Below, in pieces: positions 1-7,903 of a DNA stretch of 28,431 nt. Both the position numbers and the translations under genes were made by a program. Within the stretch, counting starts at the first letter, position 1. Each line of letters begins with the position of its first letter. Under the pieces are notes generated by a model. That model had not been told where the DNA came from. It saw only the letters and a program-made list of their open reading frames with translations, and ran no database searches. Source of the DNA: JANWKA01 sp035533815 (lineage in GTDB: Bacteria > Bacteroidota > Bacteroidia > Chitinophagales > Chitinophagaceae). The DNA is taken from the NCBI GenBank assembly GCA_035533815.1, contig DATLTB010000147.1, positions 1-28,431 of the forward strand, read 5' to 3'.

Positions 1-1496
1 TGAAGTTGTGACCAGAAATGCTTTTCCATTTCCCGGGCTAGCTCGCCATGCAGGTCACCTGCTGCAATCAGTTTCTGGGAATAGATTTCCCGGGGATTTG
101 GATGTTTTTCAATCAGCGCATATAGCCTGGGCTGTGTGAATTTGGGATCATCCCCTTCGTTATGACCATGGGTGCGGTAGCAAACCATGTCAATAAATAT
201 ATCTGCATTGAATTGCTGGCGGTACCGGGTGGCAATCTCCGAAGCTTTGACAACGGCTTCAGCATCATCTCCATTGATATGCAGGACAGGGGCCTGCACC
301 ATGGAGGCGATGCTGGTACAGTAATCTGAAGAACGGGCATCCTCAAAATCTGTAGTGAACCCGATTTGGTTATTGATCACAAAATGAATGGTTCCCCCGG
401 TATAATAGCCGCGCAGGTCACTCATCTGCAGGACCTCATAAATAATTCCCTGGCCGGCCACTGAGGAATCTCCGTGGATGAGTATGGGCAGGATGCGGTC
501 AAAATCACTTCCATAGATCACATCTGCCTTGCTCCGGGAAAAACCTTCCACCACCGGGCAAACCGCTTCCAGATGGGAAGGGTTGGGACAAAGCTGCAGG
601 TTGAGCTGTTTGCCACTCCAGGTGGTAATGTCCGACCGGAATCCCAGGTGATACTTCACATCACCGCTGCCCATGGTCATATCATCCGGAGCCTCATGTC
701 CTTCAAATTCATTGAATATCTGCTCATAGGTTTTTCCCAGGATGTTGGCCAGTACATTCAGTCTGCCTCGATGGGCCATGCCGATGACCGCTTCACTGAC
801 TCCGAGAAGCGAAGCCGTATTCAGGATGGCATCCAGGGCGGGTATGGTGGTTTCCCCGCCTTCCAGGGAAAATCTTTTCTGACCGATGAATTTAGTATGC
901 AGGAACTTTTCAAAGATCACTCCCTCATTCAGCTTGAGCAGTATTCGTTTTTTCTGTTCCAGTGGTATGGGTTCACCCATGGTGGTTTCAAGTTCATGCT
1001 TCAGCCAGGTTTCCTTTTCAGGATCATTGATATAGGTAAACTCCGCTCCAAGGGATGCGGTATAACACTGCTCAAGCAGTTCAATGATCTTCCGGAGGGA
1101 AGAAACTTCCAGGCCGGCAATAGGTCCGGCCTGGAAGTTCGTATCCATATCTGCTGCCGAAAGTCCGAAATGCTCCAGTCCCAGGTTAGCATGGCGGTCC
1201 TTTCTTTCCCGGATTGGATTGGTCCTGGCTAACAGGTGTCCCTTTTTCCGGTAAGCTTCAATGAGCCTGTATACGGCAAATTCCTTAGCCAACAGGGTAT
1301 TATTAGGCTCAGGTTGATCTCCCTTGGGTAGAATTCCGGTGGCTGGTTTGCCATTTAAGTTCCCCAGGGCAAAATCAAAACCCTGGAAAAATTTTGACAA
1401 CTCCGGTTCCACCGAGGCAGGATCCCGGAGAAAATCCCGGTACATGGATTCAATATAGGCGGGATCGGGGCCGGTAACAAATGAAAAGTCTTTCAT
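1..1496 (-). CDS. sucA: 2-oxoglutarate dehydrogenase E1 component, N-terminal part (cut by window start)
   Basis: This is the thiamine-diphosphate E1 subunit of the 2-oxoglutarate dehydrogenase complex, which decarboxylates 2-oxoglutarate in the TCA cycle. I translated it by hand from the ATG at 1496 on the minus strand; about 498 codons are open to the window edge, a little over half of the roughly 900 residues usual for the family. Family motifs appear in order: MKDFSFVTGPDPAYIESMYR at the N-terminus, KRFSLEGGE, GMAHRGRLN, GDVKYHLG, NPSHLEAV, HGDSSVAGQG (residues 341-350), then the ThDP/Mg motif beginning GDD at 409-411 followed by THGHNEGDDP. The reading frame is intact, with no frameshift. 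The E2 gene (sucB), often next to sucA, would lie beyond the window start. A 14-bp inverted repeat lies inside the gene (separate entry). Identification is very secure; only the C-terminal half is unseen. Confidence 0.96.
   Translation of the reverse strand, partial: MKDFSFVTGPDPAYIESMYRDFLRDPASVEPELSKFFQGFDFALGNLNGKPATGILPKGDQPEPNNTLLAKEFAVYRLIEAYRKKGHLLARTNPIRERKDRHANLGLEHFGLSAADMDTNFQAGPIAGLEVSSLRKIIELLEQCYTASLGAEFTYINDPEKETWLKHELETTMGEPIPLEQKKRILLKLNEGVIFEKFLHTKFIGQKRFSLEGGETTIPALDAILNTASLLGVSEAVIGMAHRGRLNVLANILGKTYEQIFNEFEGHEAPDDMTMGSGDVKYHLGFRSDITTWSGKQLNLQLCPNPSHLEAVCPVVEGFSRSKADVIYGSDFDRILPILIHGDSSVAGQGIIYEVLQMSDLRGYYTGGTIHFVINNQIGFTTDFEDARSSDYCTSIASMVQAPVLHINGDDAEAVVKASEIATRYRQQFNADIFIDMVCYRTHGHNEGDDPKFTQPRLYALIEKHPNPREIYSQKLIAAGDLHGELAREMEKHFWSQL
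1104..1139. repeat. Perfect 14-bp inverted repeat inside sucA
   Basis: AACTTCCAGGCCGG (1104-1117) and its exact reverse complement (1126-1139) flank an 8-base spacer. It is G+C-rich and would form a strong hairpin in RNA of either strand. It lies in the coding sequence and is read through as part of the segment NFQAGPIAGLEVSS. I saw no second copy in this window. No function is assigned. Confidence 0.8.
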
Positions 1497-1742
1497 GGAA
1501 GTACGGTTTCGCCCGAAAAGCCGTTGGTGATCAATAGCCGGACAGGTGGATGAACCGGACTGCAAATATCGATTGTTTTAGTGAAAAACCGTGGTTTAAA
1601 ATCCTCCCGGCATACCCTGGAATCCGGAAAATGTTTGATTATTCCGCATCATGCTGGTTACTCCCATCCTTCCATCAGGGTCCGGGAAATACTGATGCCT
1701 TGATAGGAAACCAGGAACTTTCCATATTGATTATCTTTAATC
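1497..1742. other. Intergenic region between divergent sucA and the PKD/CHU_C gene
   Basis: About 246 bases separate two divergently transcribed genes, so both promoters should be here. On the minus strand GATATTTG (1570-1563) matches the Bacteroidota -7 box TAnnTTTG at 7 of 8 positions and may serve sucA, but no TTG sits 19 bases upstream. On the plus strand TATCTTTA (1732-1739) is a 7 of 8 match but lies only 3 bases before the chosen ATG. An 85-codon open frame crosses the region but has no family signature and looks fortuitous. Confidence 0.4.
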
Positions 1743-3764
1743 ATGGCATTGGAGTTAAAGCCGAGTCAGTCATTATATTTCCATTTATTCCGGGCATACC
1801 CAGTTAAACGACTGGTTTGGAGAAGCATCCTGTTAATCTTGTGGCTGATTTTTATTGGATCCCCCTGCAGGGCACAGGCCGTCATGGGTAAGATCCAGCC
1901 CATCCCCCAAACCTATGGGGATATCACCTATGGTGAGCTGAGCTACCGGTTCCTGGACTCCTCAGGAGGGTTCAACCATTACCAGGTGATCCTGAAAATC
2001 GGGGAATCCTGCAGGGACGGGATGGTGTATTCCCCCTCAGCCCTTTATCTGATCGAGGGCCACCTGGTCATTAATACGGTCCCCCTGATCTTTGACAGCG
2101 TTGGTGCAAGATTCTATGACAATGACCCCTGCATCATCACCGGTAACGCACCCTGCTTCCAGGAGCGGACCTACCATGCCGATATCGCCCAAAGGACTTT
2201 CCCGGGATTTTTTCAGGTTTCCACCTGGATGTGCTGCCAGGTGGATTCCAACCTGTTTTATAACCCCTATCCCACTCAAATAAATGGGATAGTTTACCAA
2301 ACCATGATTCCGGGTGACCAGACAGATAATTCGCCTGTGTTCAATCATGATAGCCTGTTTGATGTTCATAAGGGCCAATCATTCCGGATCGGATATGGTG
2401 CAACTGATGCAGACGGGGACTCCCTCTCCTATGGGTTCTGTGCTCCGGATAATTATACAGTTTTCATCCTGGGTATTCCTGGTGGTGCCGATACCATATT
2501 GGCGGATACTGCCTTCCCTTATCCACCGGTGAGATTTGCCAGCCCCTATTCTGCCAGCCAGCCCCTGGGGCCCCTGGTGAGTATTGATCCCGGCACCGGC
2601 CTTATTTCAGGCTCAGTGAATAAAGCAGGCAGTTACCTCGTCACCGTCTGCGCCACCGAATACCGCAACGGCCTTCCCCTGGCCCTGCATAGTAAGGAAT
2701 TTGAGGTTGATGTTTATGACAGTGCGCAATTGGTTCCTGTCCGGGCTTCCATCCCCTCCTATAATCAATGTGACAGCTTCAGGGTGCGCTTCACGGATAG
2801 CAGCTCTGTAAAACTTAGCTATGCCTGGAATCTCGGGGACGGCACCATGTCCAGCCAATATACCCCCACTCATACCTATGCCGATACCGGGGTATACCCA
2901 ATCCGGCTGATTGTCAACCCCGGACTATACTGTGCGGATACCGCCTATTCCACCGCCCTGATCTACCCGGGCCTGACCACCCGTTTTACCAGTACCGACA
3001 CCTGCATCAACCAGCAGGTACAGTTTACGGGCACTGCTTCTTCACCCTATGGAATCCTGGATTATTACCACTGGAATTTCGGGGACAATCACAACCCGGC
3101 TGATACGATGAATACAGCCCGGGCAGCCTACCGGTATACCATTGGGGATACGGCTTACCTGGTCAGCTTCACCGCCGGGACGGACAGGGGCTGTCGGAGT
3201 ACCCGGTCCAGGGAAATCACCGTGTATAACAATCCCCTCATTGATCTGGTCAAAGACACCCTGATCACCCTGGGTCAACCATTCAAACCGGATCCCCTGG
3301 CTTACAGCATGTTTCTCTCACCAGTTTCCGGGTATTCCTATCAGTGGTTTCCCGCCGGCGGCCTGGATAATCCGTTGATCAGGGATCCGGTAATCCCAGG
3401 TAACCTGGATAATACGTATTATCTGGCGACCCAAAATGAGCATGGCTGTTTAACTATGGACACCCTCCGGATAAAATATGTCAGGGGTCCGGAGATATAT
3501 GTCCCCAATGCCTTCACCCCGAATGGAGATGGAAGAAATGATATTTTCCGGCCAATTCCGGTAGGCATAATTACGTTGATCTTTTTTCGCGTTTTTGATC
3601 GCTGGGGAAACCAGGTGTACCAGACCAGGGAATATATGCAGGGATGGGATGGTACCATCAACGGTTCTCCTGCCCCTGTCGGATCCTATGTTTGGGAAGT
3701 TCAGGGGAAGGATGAAAACGGGAGAATCTTTTTTAAAAGCGGTACGGTCATCCTGATCCGGTAG
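1743..3764 (+). CDS. Secreted PKD-domain protein with CHU_C (type IX secretion) C-terminal domain
   Basis: A 673-residue exported protein. Residues 21-45 form a basic then hydrophobic signal sequence (KRLVWRSILLILWLIFIG) ending near AQA. Residues about 60-330 are Cys-containing beta-rich sequence with an acidic, probably calcium-binding stretch (TDADGDSLSYG, 221-231). Two PKD-like domains follow: WNLGDG at 362-367 with HTYADTG at 377-383, then WNFGD at 444-448. The last 90 residues are a gliding-motility-associated C-terminal domain with VPNAFTPNGDGRNDIF (587-602), FDRWGNQVYQ and PVGSYVW. Such domains direct secretion and surface attachment by the type IX system in Bacteroidota, so this is probably a surface protein or adhesin. 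The 20 residues before the signal sequence are unusual and the true start may be a non-ATG codon further in. It stands alone, divergent from sucA. The ligand is unknown. Confidence 0.88.
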   Translation: MALELKPSQSLYFHLFRAYPVKRLVWRSILLILWLIFIGSPCRAQAVMGKIQPIPQTYGDITYGELSYRFLDSSGGFNHYQVILKIGESCRDGMVYSPSALYLIEGHLVINTVPLIFDSVGARFYDNDPCIITGNAPCFQERTYHADIAQRTFPGFFQVSTWMCCQVDSNLFYNPYPTQINGIVYQTMIPGDQTDNSPVFNHDSLFDVHKGQSFRIGYGATDADGDSLSYGFCAPDNYTVFILGIPGGADTILADTAFPYPPVRFASPYSASQPLGPLVSIDPGTGLISGSVNKAGSYLVTVCATEYRNGLPLALHSKEFEVDVYDSAQLVPVRASIPSYNQCDSFRVRFTDSSSVKLSYAWNLGDGTMSSQYTPTHTYADTGVYPIRLIVNPGLYCADTAYSTALIYPGLTTRFTSTDTCINQQVQFTGTASSPYGILDYYHWNFGDNHNPADTMNTARAAYRYTIGDTAYLVSFTAGTDRGCRSTRSREITVYNNPLIDLVKDTLITLGQPFKPDPLAYSMFLSPVSGYSYQWFPAGGLDNPLIRDPVIPGNLDNTYYLATQNEHGCLTMDTLRIKYVRGPEIYVPNAFTPNGDGRNDIFRPIPVGIITLIFFRVFDRWGNQVYQTREYMQGWDGTINGSPAPVGSYVWEVQGKDENGRIFFKSGTVILIR

Positions 3765-3790
3765 CTCTTTACCCACGGATAATTAGCCCA

Positions 3791-3820
3791 TTGCCTTTCC
3801 CGGGGATTTAACTATCTTTG
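3791..3820 (+). promoter_or_regulatory. Bacteroidota-type promoter of rpsT
   Basis: TTG at 3791-3793 and TATCTTTG at 3813-3820 are separated by exactly 19 bases, matching the phylum consensus TTG-N19-TAnnTTTG. Transcription should start near 3824-3827, giving a leader of about 35 bases before the rpsT ATG at 3860. Confidence 0.8.
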
Positions 3821-3859
3821 CACTCCTAATCATTCCAATACATAAACCATTAACATACA

Positions 3860-4150
3860 ATGGCTAACCACAAAGCAACCCGTAAGGATGTCCGTCAAAG
3901 CGGAGTCCGCAATGAAAGGAACCGGTATTATGGTAAAAGCACCCGGAATGCTGTACGTGACCTTAAATCCCTGACCGATCCAAAAGCCGCTGTGGAAAAA
4001 CTACCCGGGGTGATTTCCATGATCGACAAACTGGCCAAAAAGAATATCATTCACCGGAATAAAGCAGCCAATCTAAAAAGTAAACTGTCCAGGAAATATT
4101 TGGCTTCCCCGGCAGAATCAGGCGTAAAATCGCCGGTAGCTGCAAAGTAA
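3860..4150 (+). CDS. rpsT: 30S ribosomal protein S20
   Basis: S20 is a primary 16S rRNA-binding protein of the small subunit. This 96-residue protein opens with MANHKATRKDVRQSG, is rich in Lys and Arg, and carries the family core VISMIDKLAKKNIIHRNKAA near residues 51-70 followed by NLKSKL. Bacteroidota S20 proteins are usually about 84 residues; here a tail of roughly a dozen residues (SPAESGVKSPVAAK) extends the C-terminus. The gene is monocistronic, with its own consensus promoter upstream and a convergent DUF2807 gene 50 bases downstream. I saw no clear hairpin terminator in that gap. The identification is firm. Confidence 0.96.
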   Translation: MANHKATRKDVRQSGVRNERNRYYGKSTRNAVRDLKSLTDPKAAVEKLPGVISMIDKLAKKNIIHRNKAANLKSKLSRKYLASPAESGVKSPVAAK

Positions 4151-4199
4151 TCCTCCTTTAAAATCCTTGCCTGAGTTCCCGCAGCTGGTATCCATCGAT

Positions 4200-4931
4200 T
4201 TACCGGCCCCTATTTTTAATTACGGAGCCTGAGCCCATGATATGCGAGCTGATCCTTGGATTTCCCGAATAGTAAATATTCCCGGAACCGGCAATGGTCG
4301 CATCGAGTTGTATACTGGCATTTACCTGGGCATTCCCACTGCCTAATATATCTGCTTGCACTTTCTCGCCCTGAAGGGGTTTCCCGTAGAAAGTACCGCT
4401 GCCTATAATATCAATCTTGATATTCCTGGTCTGGCCACTTAGTTCCAGGTTACCAGATCCTGTTATGGTGGCGTTAATCTGCGGAGCATTGATATTTGCT
4501 TTTATATCACCAGAACCGGTTACCCGGAAATGAAAGGATTGGTTATTTAGAATCAGGCCCTGGCTATTGATATTTCCGGATCCCGAAAGTTCCACCTTAT
4601 CGAAGTCAGGGGCGGTGATATACACGTTAATATCCTTTGTATTCTGGATCCAGGTGTTCCGCTGAGTCTGGATCACCAGGGTACCTCCATTGATCCCCGT
4701 TTCAATATAGGATAATAGGTTGCTTTCGGCTTCAATGGTTGCCCGGGCGGGGGTCCCCTGCTTGATAAACACATTCATGGACCCAGATACCTCAATCCCG
4801 GAGAATGATCCCAGATCGCGGGATTGGCTGATCACATTCCCGTTTCCCCTGATCCCGAATCCTCCCGGAATACAGCCTTCCATTAAAGTAAGTACCGGCA
4901 ATAAAAAAATAAACAGTTTTATCTTTTTCAT
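4200..4931 (-). CDS. Head-GIN (DUF2807) domain exported protein, probable lipoprotein
   Basis: About 243 residues if started at MKKIKLFIFLLPVLTLMEGC; an in-frame ATG at 4988 would add 19 residues before the signal sequence, so the later start is preferred. The signal ends at Cys20 with a weak lipobox (LMEGC). The mature part is the putative auto-transporter adhesin/head-GIN fold: a ladder of GSG or GSM turns (VSGSMNV, LSGSGNI, VTGSGDI, ITGSGNL, IIGSGTF, ILGSGNA, IAGSGNI, IMGSGSV) spaced roughly 15-25 residues apart after the first, as expected for a right-handed beta-helix. The family is abundant in Bacteroidota but its role is unknown; an envelope location is inferred from the signal. It is transcribed alone, convergent with rpsT and divergent from guaA. 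Confidence 0.87.
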   Translation of the reverse strand: MKKIKLFIFLLPVLTLMEGCIPGGFGIRGNGNVISQSRDLGSFSGIEVSGSMNVFIKQGTPARATIEAESNLLSYIETGINGGTLVIQTQRNTWIQNTKDINVYITAPDFDKVELSGSGNINSQGLILNNQSFHFRVTGSGDIKANINAPQINATITGSGNLELSGQTRNIKIDIIGSGTFYGKPLQGEKVQADILGSGNAQVNASIQLDATIAGSGNIYYSGNPRISSHIMGSGSVIKNRGR

Positions 4932-5029
4932 GTAAAACAGCATGATGTCTATGAATCGCCTGATAATATTACGATTTTTTACAGCCATTCCAATCTGAAT
5001 TTTGAATCAGACATTCCGCAATTATCAGC

Positions 5030-5037
5030 TAATTTTG
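5030..5037 (+). promoter_or_regulatory. -7 box of guaA, very close to the start codon
   Basis: TAATTTTG matches TAnnTTTG exactly. It ends 7 bases before the guaA ATG at 5045, so the expected transcription start falls at or within a few bases of the ATG. No TTG is found 19 bases upstream (nearest 5002-5004, spacing 25). Confidence 0.5.
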
Positions 5038-5044
5038 TGACGAC

Positions 5045-6583
5045 ATGACTGAAAAGATCATCATTGTAGATTTCGGTGGTCAGTATACCCAGCTTATTGC
5101 CCGTAAAGTCCGGCAATGGAAGGTATTTTGTGAGATTCATCCTTGTTTCGAACCTCTGGCAATAGACCCTTCCATTCGGGGAATCATCCTTTCAGGCAGC
5201 CCATATTCAGTGAATGATCCCCAATCCCCCGGGGCGGATATCCAAAATATGGTTATGCATGTACCCGTCCTGGGTATCTGTTATGGAGCCCAGCTGATGG
5301 CCACGCAATTTGGAGGCACTGTGGCGGCAAGCAGCAACCGGGAATATGGTCGTTCCCTGTTAATGTCCAAAGGTCCGGCAAATCCCCTGCTGGAAGGGAT
5401 GTCCCCGGAAACACCGGTTTGGATGAGCCATGCTGATACCATTACCCGATTGCCCGATGGCTTTGAAGTAATCGCCAGTTCAGAAAACATCCCTGTGGCA
5501 GCCTTTGCCTGTACCAGGGAGTTCTCACATCCGCTTTTTGGCGTCCAATTCCATCCTGAAGTCACCCATTCCCCGGAGGGTAATATGCTGCTGGGAAACT
5601 TCCTGATGAAAATCTGCAGATGTTCAGGGGACTGGACTGCGGCATCTTTTGTCAATGAAACGATAACCTCCATCAGATCCCGGGTAGGCCACCGGAGGGT
5701 GGTTATGGCCCTTAGCGGGGGGGTGGACTCCACGGTGGCCGCCATACTCATAAAGCAAGCCATTGGAGAGAACCTGTATTGTATATTTGTGGATAACGGC
5801 CTGCTGAGGAAAGGAGAATTCCAGGAAGTCCTGGATTCCTATAATAGTCTCGGGCTGAATGTCCGGGGAGTGGATGCAAAGGCTCTTTTTTACAGTGAGC
5901 TCTCCGGAAAAACTTTGCCGGAAGAAAAACGAAAAACCATTGGCAGGCTCTTCATTGAAGTATTCCAGCAAGAGGCTCTCCAGCTGAAAGATATCTCTTT
6001 TCTCGGTCAGGGGACCATTTACCCAGATGTGATTGAATCAGTATCTGTCCACGGGCCATCCCAGACCATCAAATCGCATCATAATGTGGGTGGCCTGCCA
6101 GAGAAAATGCAACTGGAACTTTTGGAGCCGCTTCGTTACCTGTTCAAAGATGAAGTCCGGATAATTGGCAAGGAAATTGGGGTCAGTGAACAATTCCTGG
6201 AAAGACATCCGTTCCCAGGCCCCGGGCTTGCAATCCGGATACTTGGAGAAGTCACTCCGGAAAGAGTTCTCCTGCTTCAGCAGGCTGATTATATTTATAT
6301 TCAGACCCTGAAAGAGACTGGATTATATCATCAGGTTTGGCAGGCCGGTGCCATTTTACTGCCGGTGCAAAGTGTAGGGGTGATGGGTGATGAACGGACT
6401 TATGAGTTTACCATTGCCTTAAGGGCAGTCACTTCCACAGATGGCATGACAGCAGATTGGGCACATCTACCTTATGAATTCCTGGCCAGGGTCTCCGCAG
6501 ATATCATCAACCGGGTGAAGGGGATCAACCGGGTGGTATATGATATCAGTTCCAAGCCTCCTGCCACCATAGAATGGGAATAA
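5045..6583 (+). CDS. guaA: GMP synthase (glutamine-hydrolysing)
   Basis: Converts XMP to GMP using glutamine and ATP, the last step of de novo guanine nucleotide synthesis. The 512 residues match the usual length (about 510-525). The class I glutamine amidotransferase domain is N-terminal, with the nucleophile Cys in LGICYGAQLMA and the His/Glu of GVQFHPEV. The ATP-pyrophosphatase domain follows with the P-loop ALSGGVDST. The dimerisation domain ends in the typical VVYDISSKPPATIEWE. The start is fixed by the family N-terminus (MTEKIIIVDFGGQYTQLIAR). A periplasmic-binding-fold lipoprotein gene follows after 19 bases on the same strand and is probably co-transcribed. All catalytic motifs are intact. 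Confidence 0.98.
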   Translation: MTEKIIIVDFGGQYTQLIARKVRQWKVFCEIHPCFEPLAIDPSIRGIILSGSPYSVNDPQSPGADIQNMVMHVPVLGICYGAQLMATQFGGTVAASSNREYGRSLLMSKGPANPLLEGMSPETPVWMSHADTITRLPDGFEVIASSENIPVAAFACTREFSHPLFGVQFHPEVTHSPEGNMLLGNFLMKICRCSGDWTAASFVNETITSIRSRVGHRRVVMALSGGVDSTVAAILIKQAIGENLYCIFVDNGLLRKGEFQEVLDSYNSLGLNVRGVDAKALFYSELSGKTLPEEKRKTIGRLFIEVFQQEALQLKDISFLGQGTIYPDVIESVSVHGPSQTIKSHHNVGGLPEKMQLELLEPLRYLFKDEVRIIGKEIGVSEQFLERHPFPGPGLAIRILGEVTPERVLLLQQADYIYIQTLKETGLYHQVWQAGAILLPVQSVGVMGDERTYEFTIALRAVTSTDGMTADWAHLPYEFLARVSADIINRVKGINRVVYDISSKPPATIEWE

Positions 6584-6602
6584 CCACCTTCATCCGGTTG
6601 CT

Positions 6603-7898
6603 ATGCGAAAATATGTATTGAATGGGTTCATCACTGCCCTGGTTGCCTGTCTGACTGCCTGTTCCCCGTTCCGGCCCTCCGAAAAATCAAATGCTCCGCT
6701 TCCGGTTGCTTCTGCCATCCATGAAGGGACTTCTCCATCATCAAACATCCCCCCGGCGAAAACCCCGCCATTTAATGTTCCCGTTTTTGCCCAGTCGGAA
6801 TACAAGCCGGTGTATCGGATTGCTATATTTGCACCCCTGTACCTCAACGGAATAACCGATACCATTAAATCGGATCCCCTACCCCTGCGGATTCTTCCTG
6901 GTCTGGAATTTTATGAAGGAGCGCTCATGGCCCTGGATTCCCTGCGGTGGCAGGGATTTAACCTGGATGTACAGGTTTATGATACCCGGTCATCCATGGG
7001 CATCGAACAGATACTGAAATCGACATTCATGGATTCTGTGAATCTGATGATCGGTTCGGTCAACCTGGAAGACCTGCGATTATTAAGCGCTTTTTCCAAA
7101 AAACACCAGGTCAATTTCATTTCAGCCACTTATCCCAATGATGGAAATATAAGAAATAATCCATTCCTGGTCATTTTGAACAGTACCCTGCAAACCCACC
7201 TGGAAGCCATCCGGGAATATGCGCTGCAGAATTTCGGGAAAAATAAAAACATTATCCTGTTTCGAAGAAACAATGCACGTGGTAAAAAGATAACGGACAT
7301 TTTACAGGGCGAAAATGAGCCATTAGGTAAAATGATTCCATTAACAACAAAGGAAGTTATCTGGTATGATTCCATTACCCCACTGGCCGTTTCCAGGAAT
7401 TTGTCCCCGGTGAATTTCAATATTTGCATAGTTACTTCCATGGATGAAAATGCGGCGGCTAACATTACGGGTAAACTGGCAACCCTTGCCGGAAAATACC
7501 CGCTCAGTGTGATTGGCATGCCGACCTGGGATGGGATGTCCGCATTTTCCGGGACCAATTTCCAGGGGATCAATATCTTTTATTCAACCCCCTATTACAA
7601 TGATAAAAAGGATCCCTGGAGTCAGTACATCATCAAAAACTACCGCAATACCTATAAAATACTTCCTCCTGACATGGTATTCAAGGGGTTTGAAGCCACT
7701 TATTATTTCTGTGAATTGTTAAAGTTATATGGACTTTATTTCAACCGCTATATCAATGATCCCCGTTACCAGCTCATCACCCCCTATGACCTGGAACCCG
7801 TATATCACCGTTCCGACAGCCTGGTTCCCGATTATTTTGAAAACCGGAAGATCTACTTTATCAAGGTATATAATGGTCTCCGGTACAAGGCCAGCTGA
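6603..7898 (+). CDS. Lipoprotein with type 1 periplasmic-binding-protein fold
   Basis: 431 residues. The N-terminus (MRKYVLNGFITALVACLTAC) is a lipoprotein signal with lipobox LTAC and acylated Cys20, followed by a Ser/Pro-rich linker to about residue 65. The rest resembles the ligand-binding fold of branched-chain amino-acid receptors: YRIAIFAPLYLNG (start of lobe 1), PGLEFYEGALMALDSL, a DTRSS segment, then MIGSVNLEDLRLLSAF, ISATYPND and, in lobe 2, YPLSVIGMPTW. From memory, Bacteroidota often carry a related gene beside guaA in which LysM repeats precede this domain; no LysM is visible here. No ABC permease or ATPase is adjacent, so transport is not implied; a sensor or cell-wall role is possible. 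It is convergent with lysC, 5 bases apart. Confidence 0.75.
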   Translation: MRKYVLNGFITALVACLTACSPFRPSEKSNAPLPVASAIHEGTSPSSNIPPAKTPPFNVPVFAQSEYKPVYRIAIFAPLYLNGITDTIKSDPLPLRILPGLEFYEGALMALDSLRWQGFNLDVQVYDTRSSMGIEQILKSTFMDSVNLMIGSVNLEDLRLLSAFSKKHQVNFISATYPNDGNIRNNPFLVILNSTLQTHLEAIREYALQNFGKNKNIILFRRNNARGKKITDILQGENEPLGKMIPLTTKEVIWYDSITPLAVSRNLSPVNFNICIVTSMDENAAANITGKLATLAGKYPLSVIGMPTWDGMSAFSGTNFQGINIFYSTPYYNDKKDPWSQYIIKNYRNTYKILPPDMVFKGFEATYYFCELLKLYGLYFNRYINDPRYQLITPYDLEPVYHRSDSLVPDYFENRKIYFIKVYNGLRYKAS

Positions 7899-7903
7899 CC
7901 CCC

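Noticed and set aside
474..1232. Long plus-strand open frame (252 codons) opposite sucA
   Set aside because: The minus strand encodes unmistakable 2-oxoglutarate dehydrogenase E1 motifs throughout; the plus frame has no family signature and is a shadow.
1550..1807. 85-codon plus-strand open frame before the CHU_C gene
   Set aside because: No recognisable domain or promoter, and it overlaps the start of the CHU_C gene in another frame.
3450..3776. 108-codon open frame antisense to the CHU_C domain
   Set aside because: The plus strand carries a clear CHU_C domain here; no independent support for the reverse frame.
7899..7903. Possible bidirectional terminator between the convergent lipoprotein and lysC genes
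   Set aside because: Only 5 bases lie between the stops and no hairpin is visible around them.
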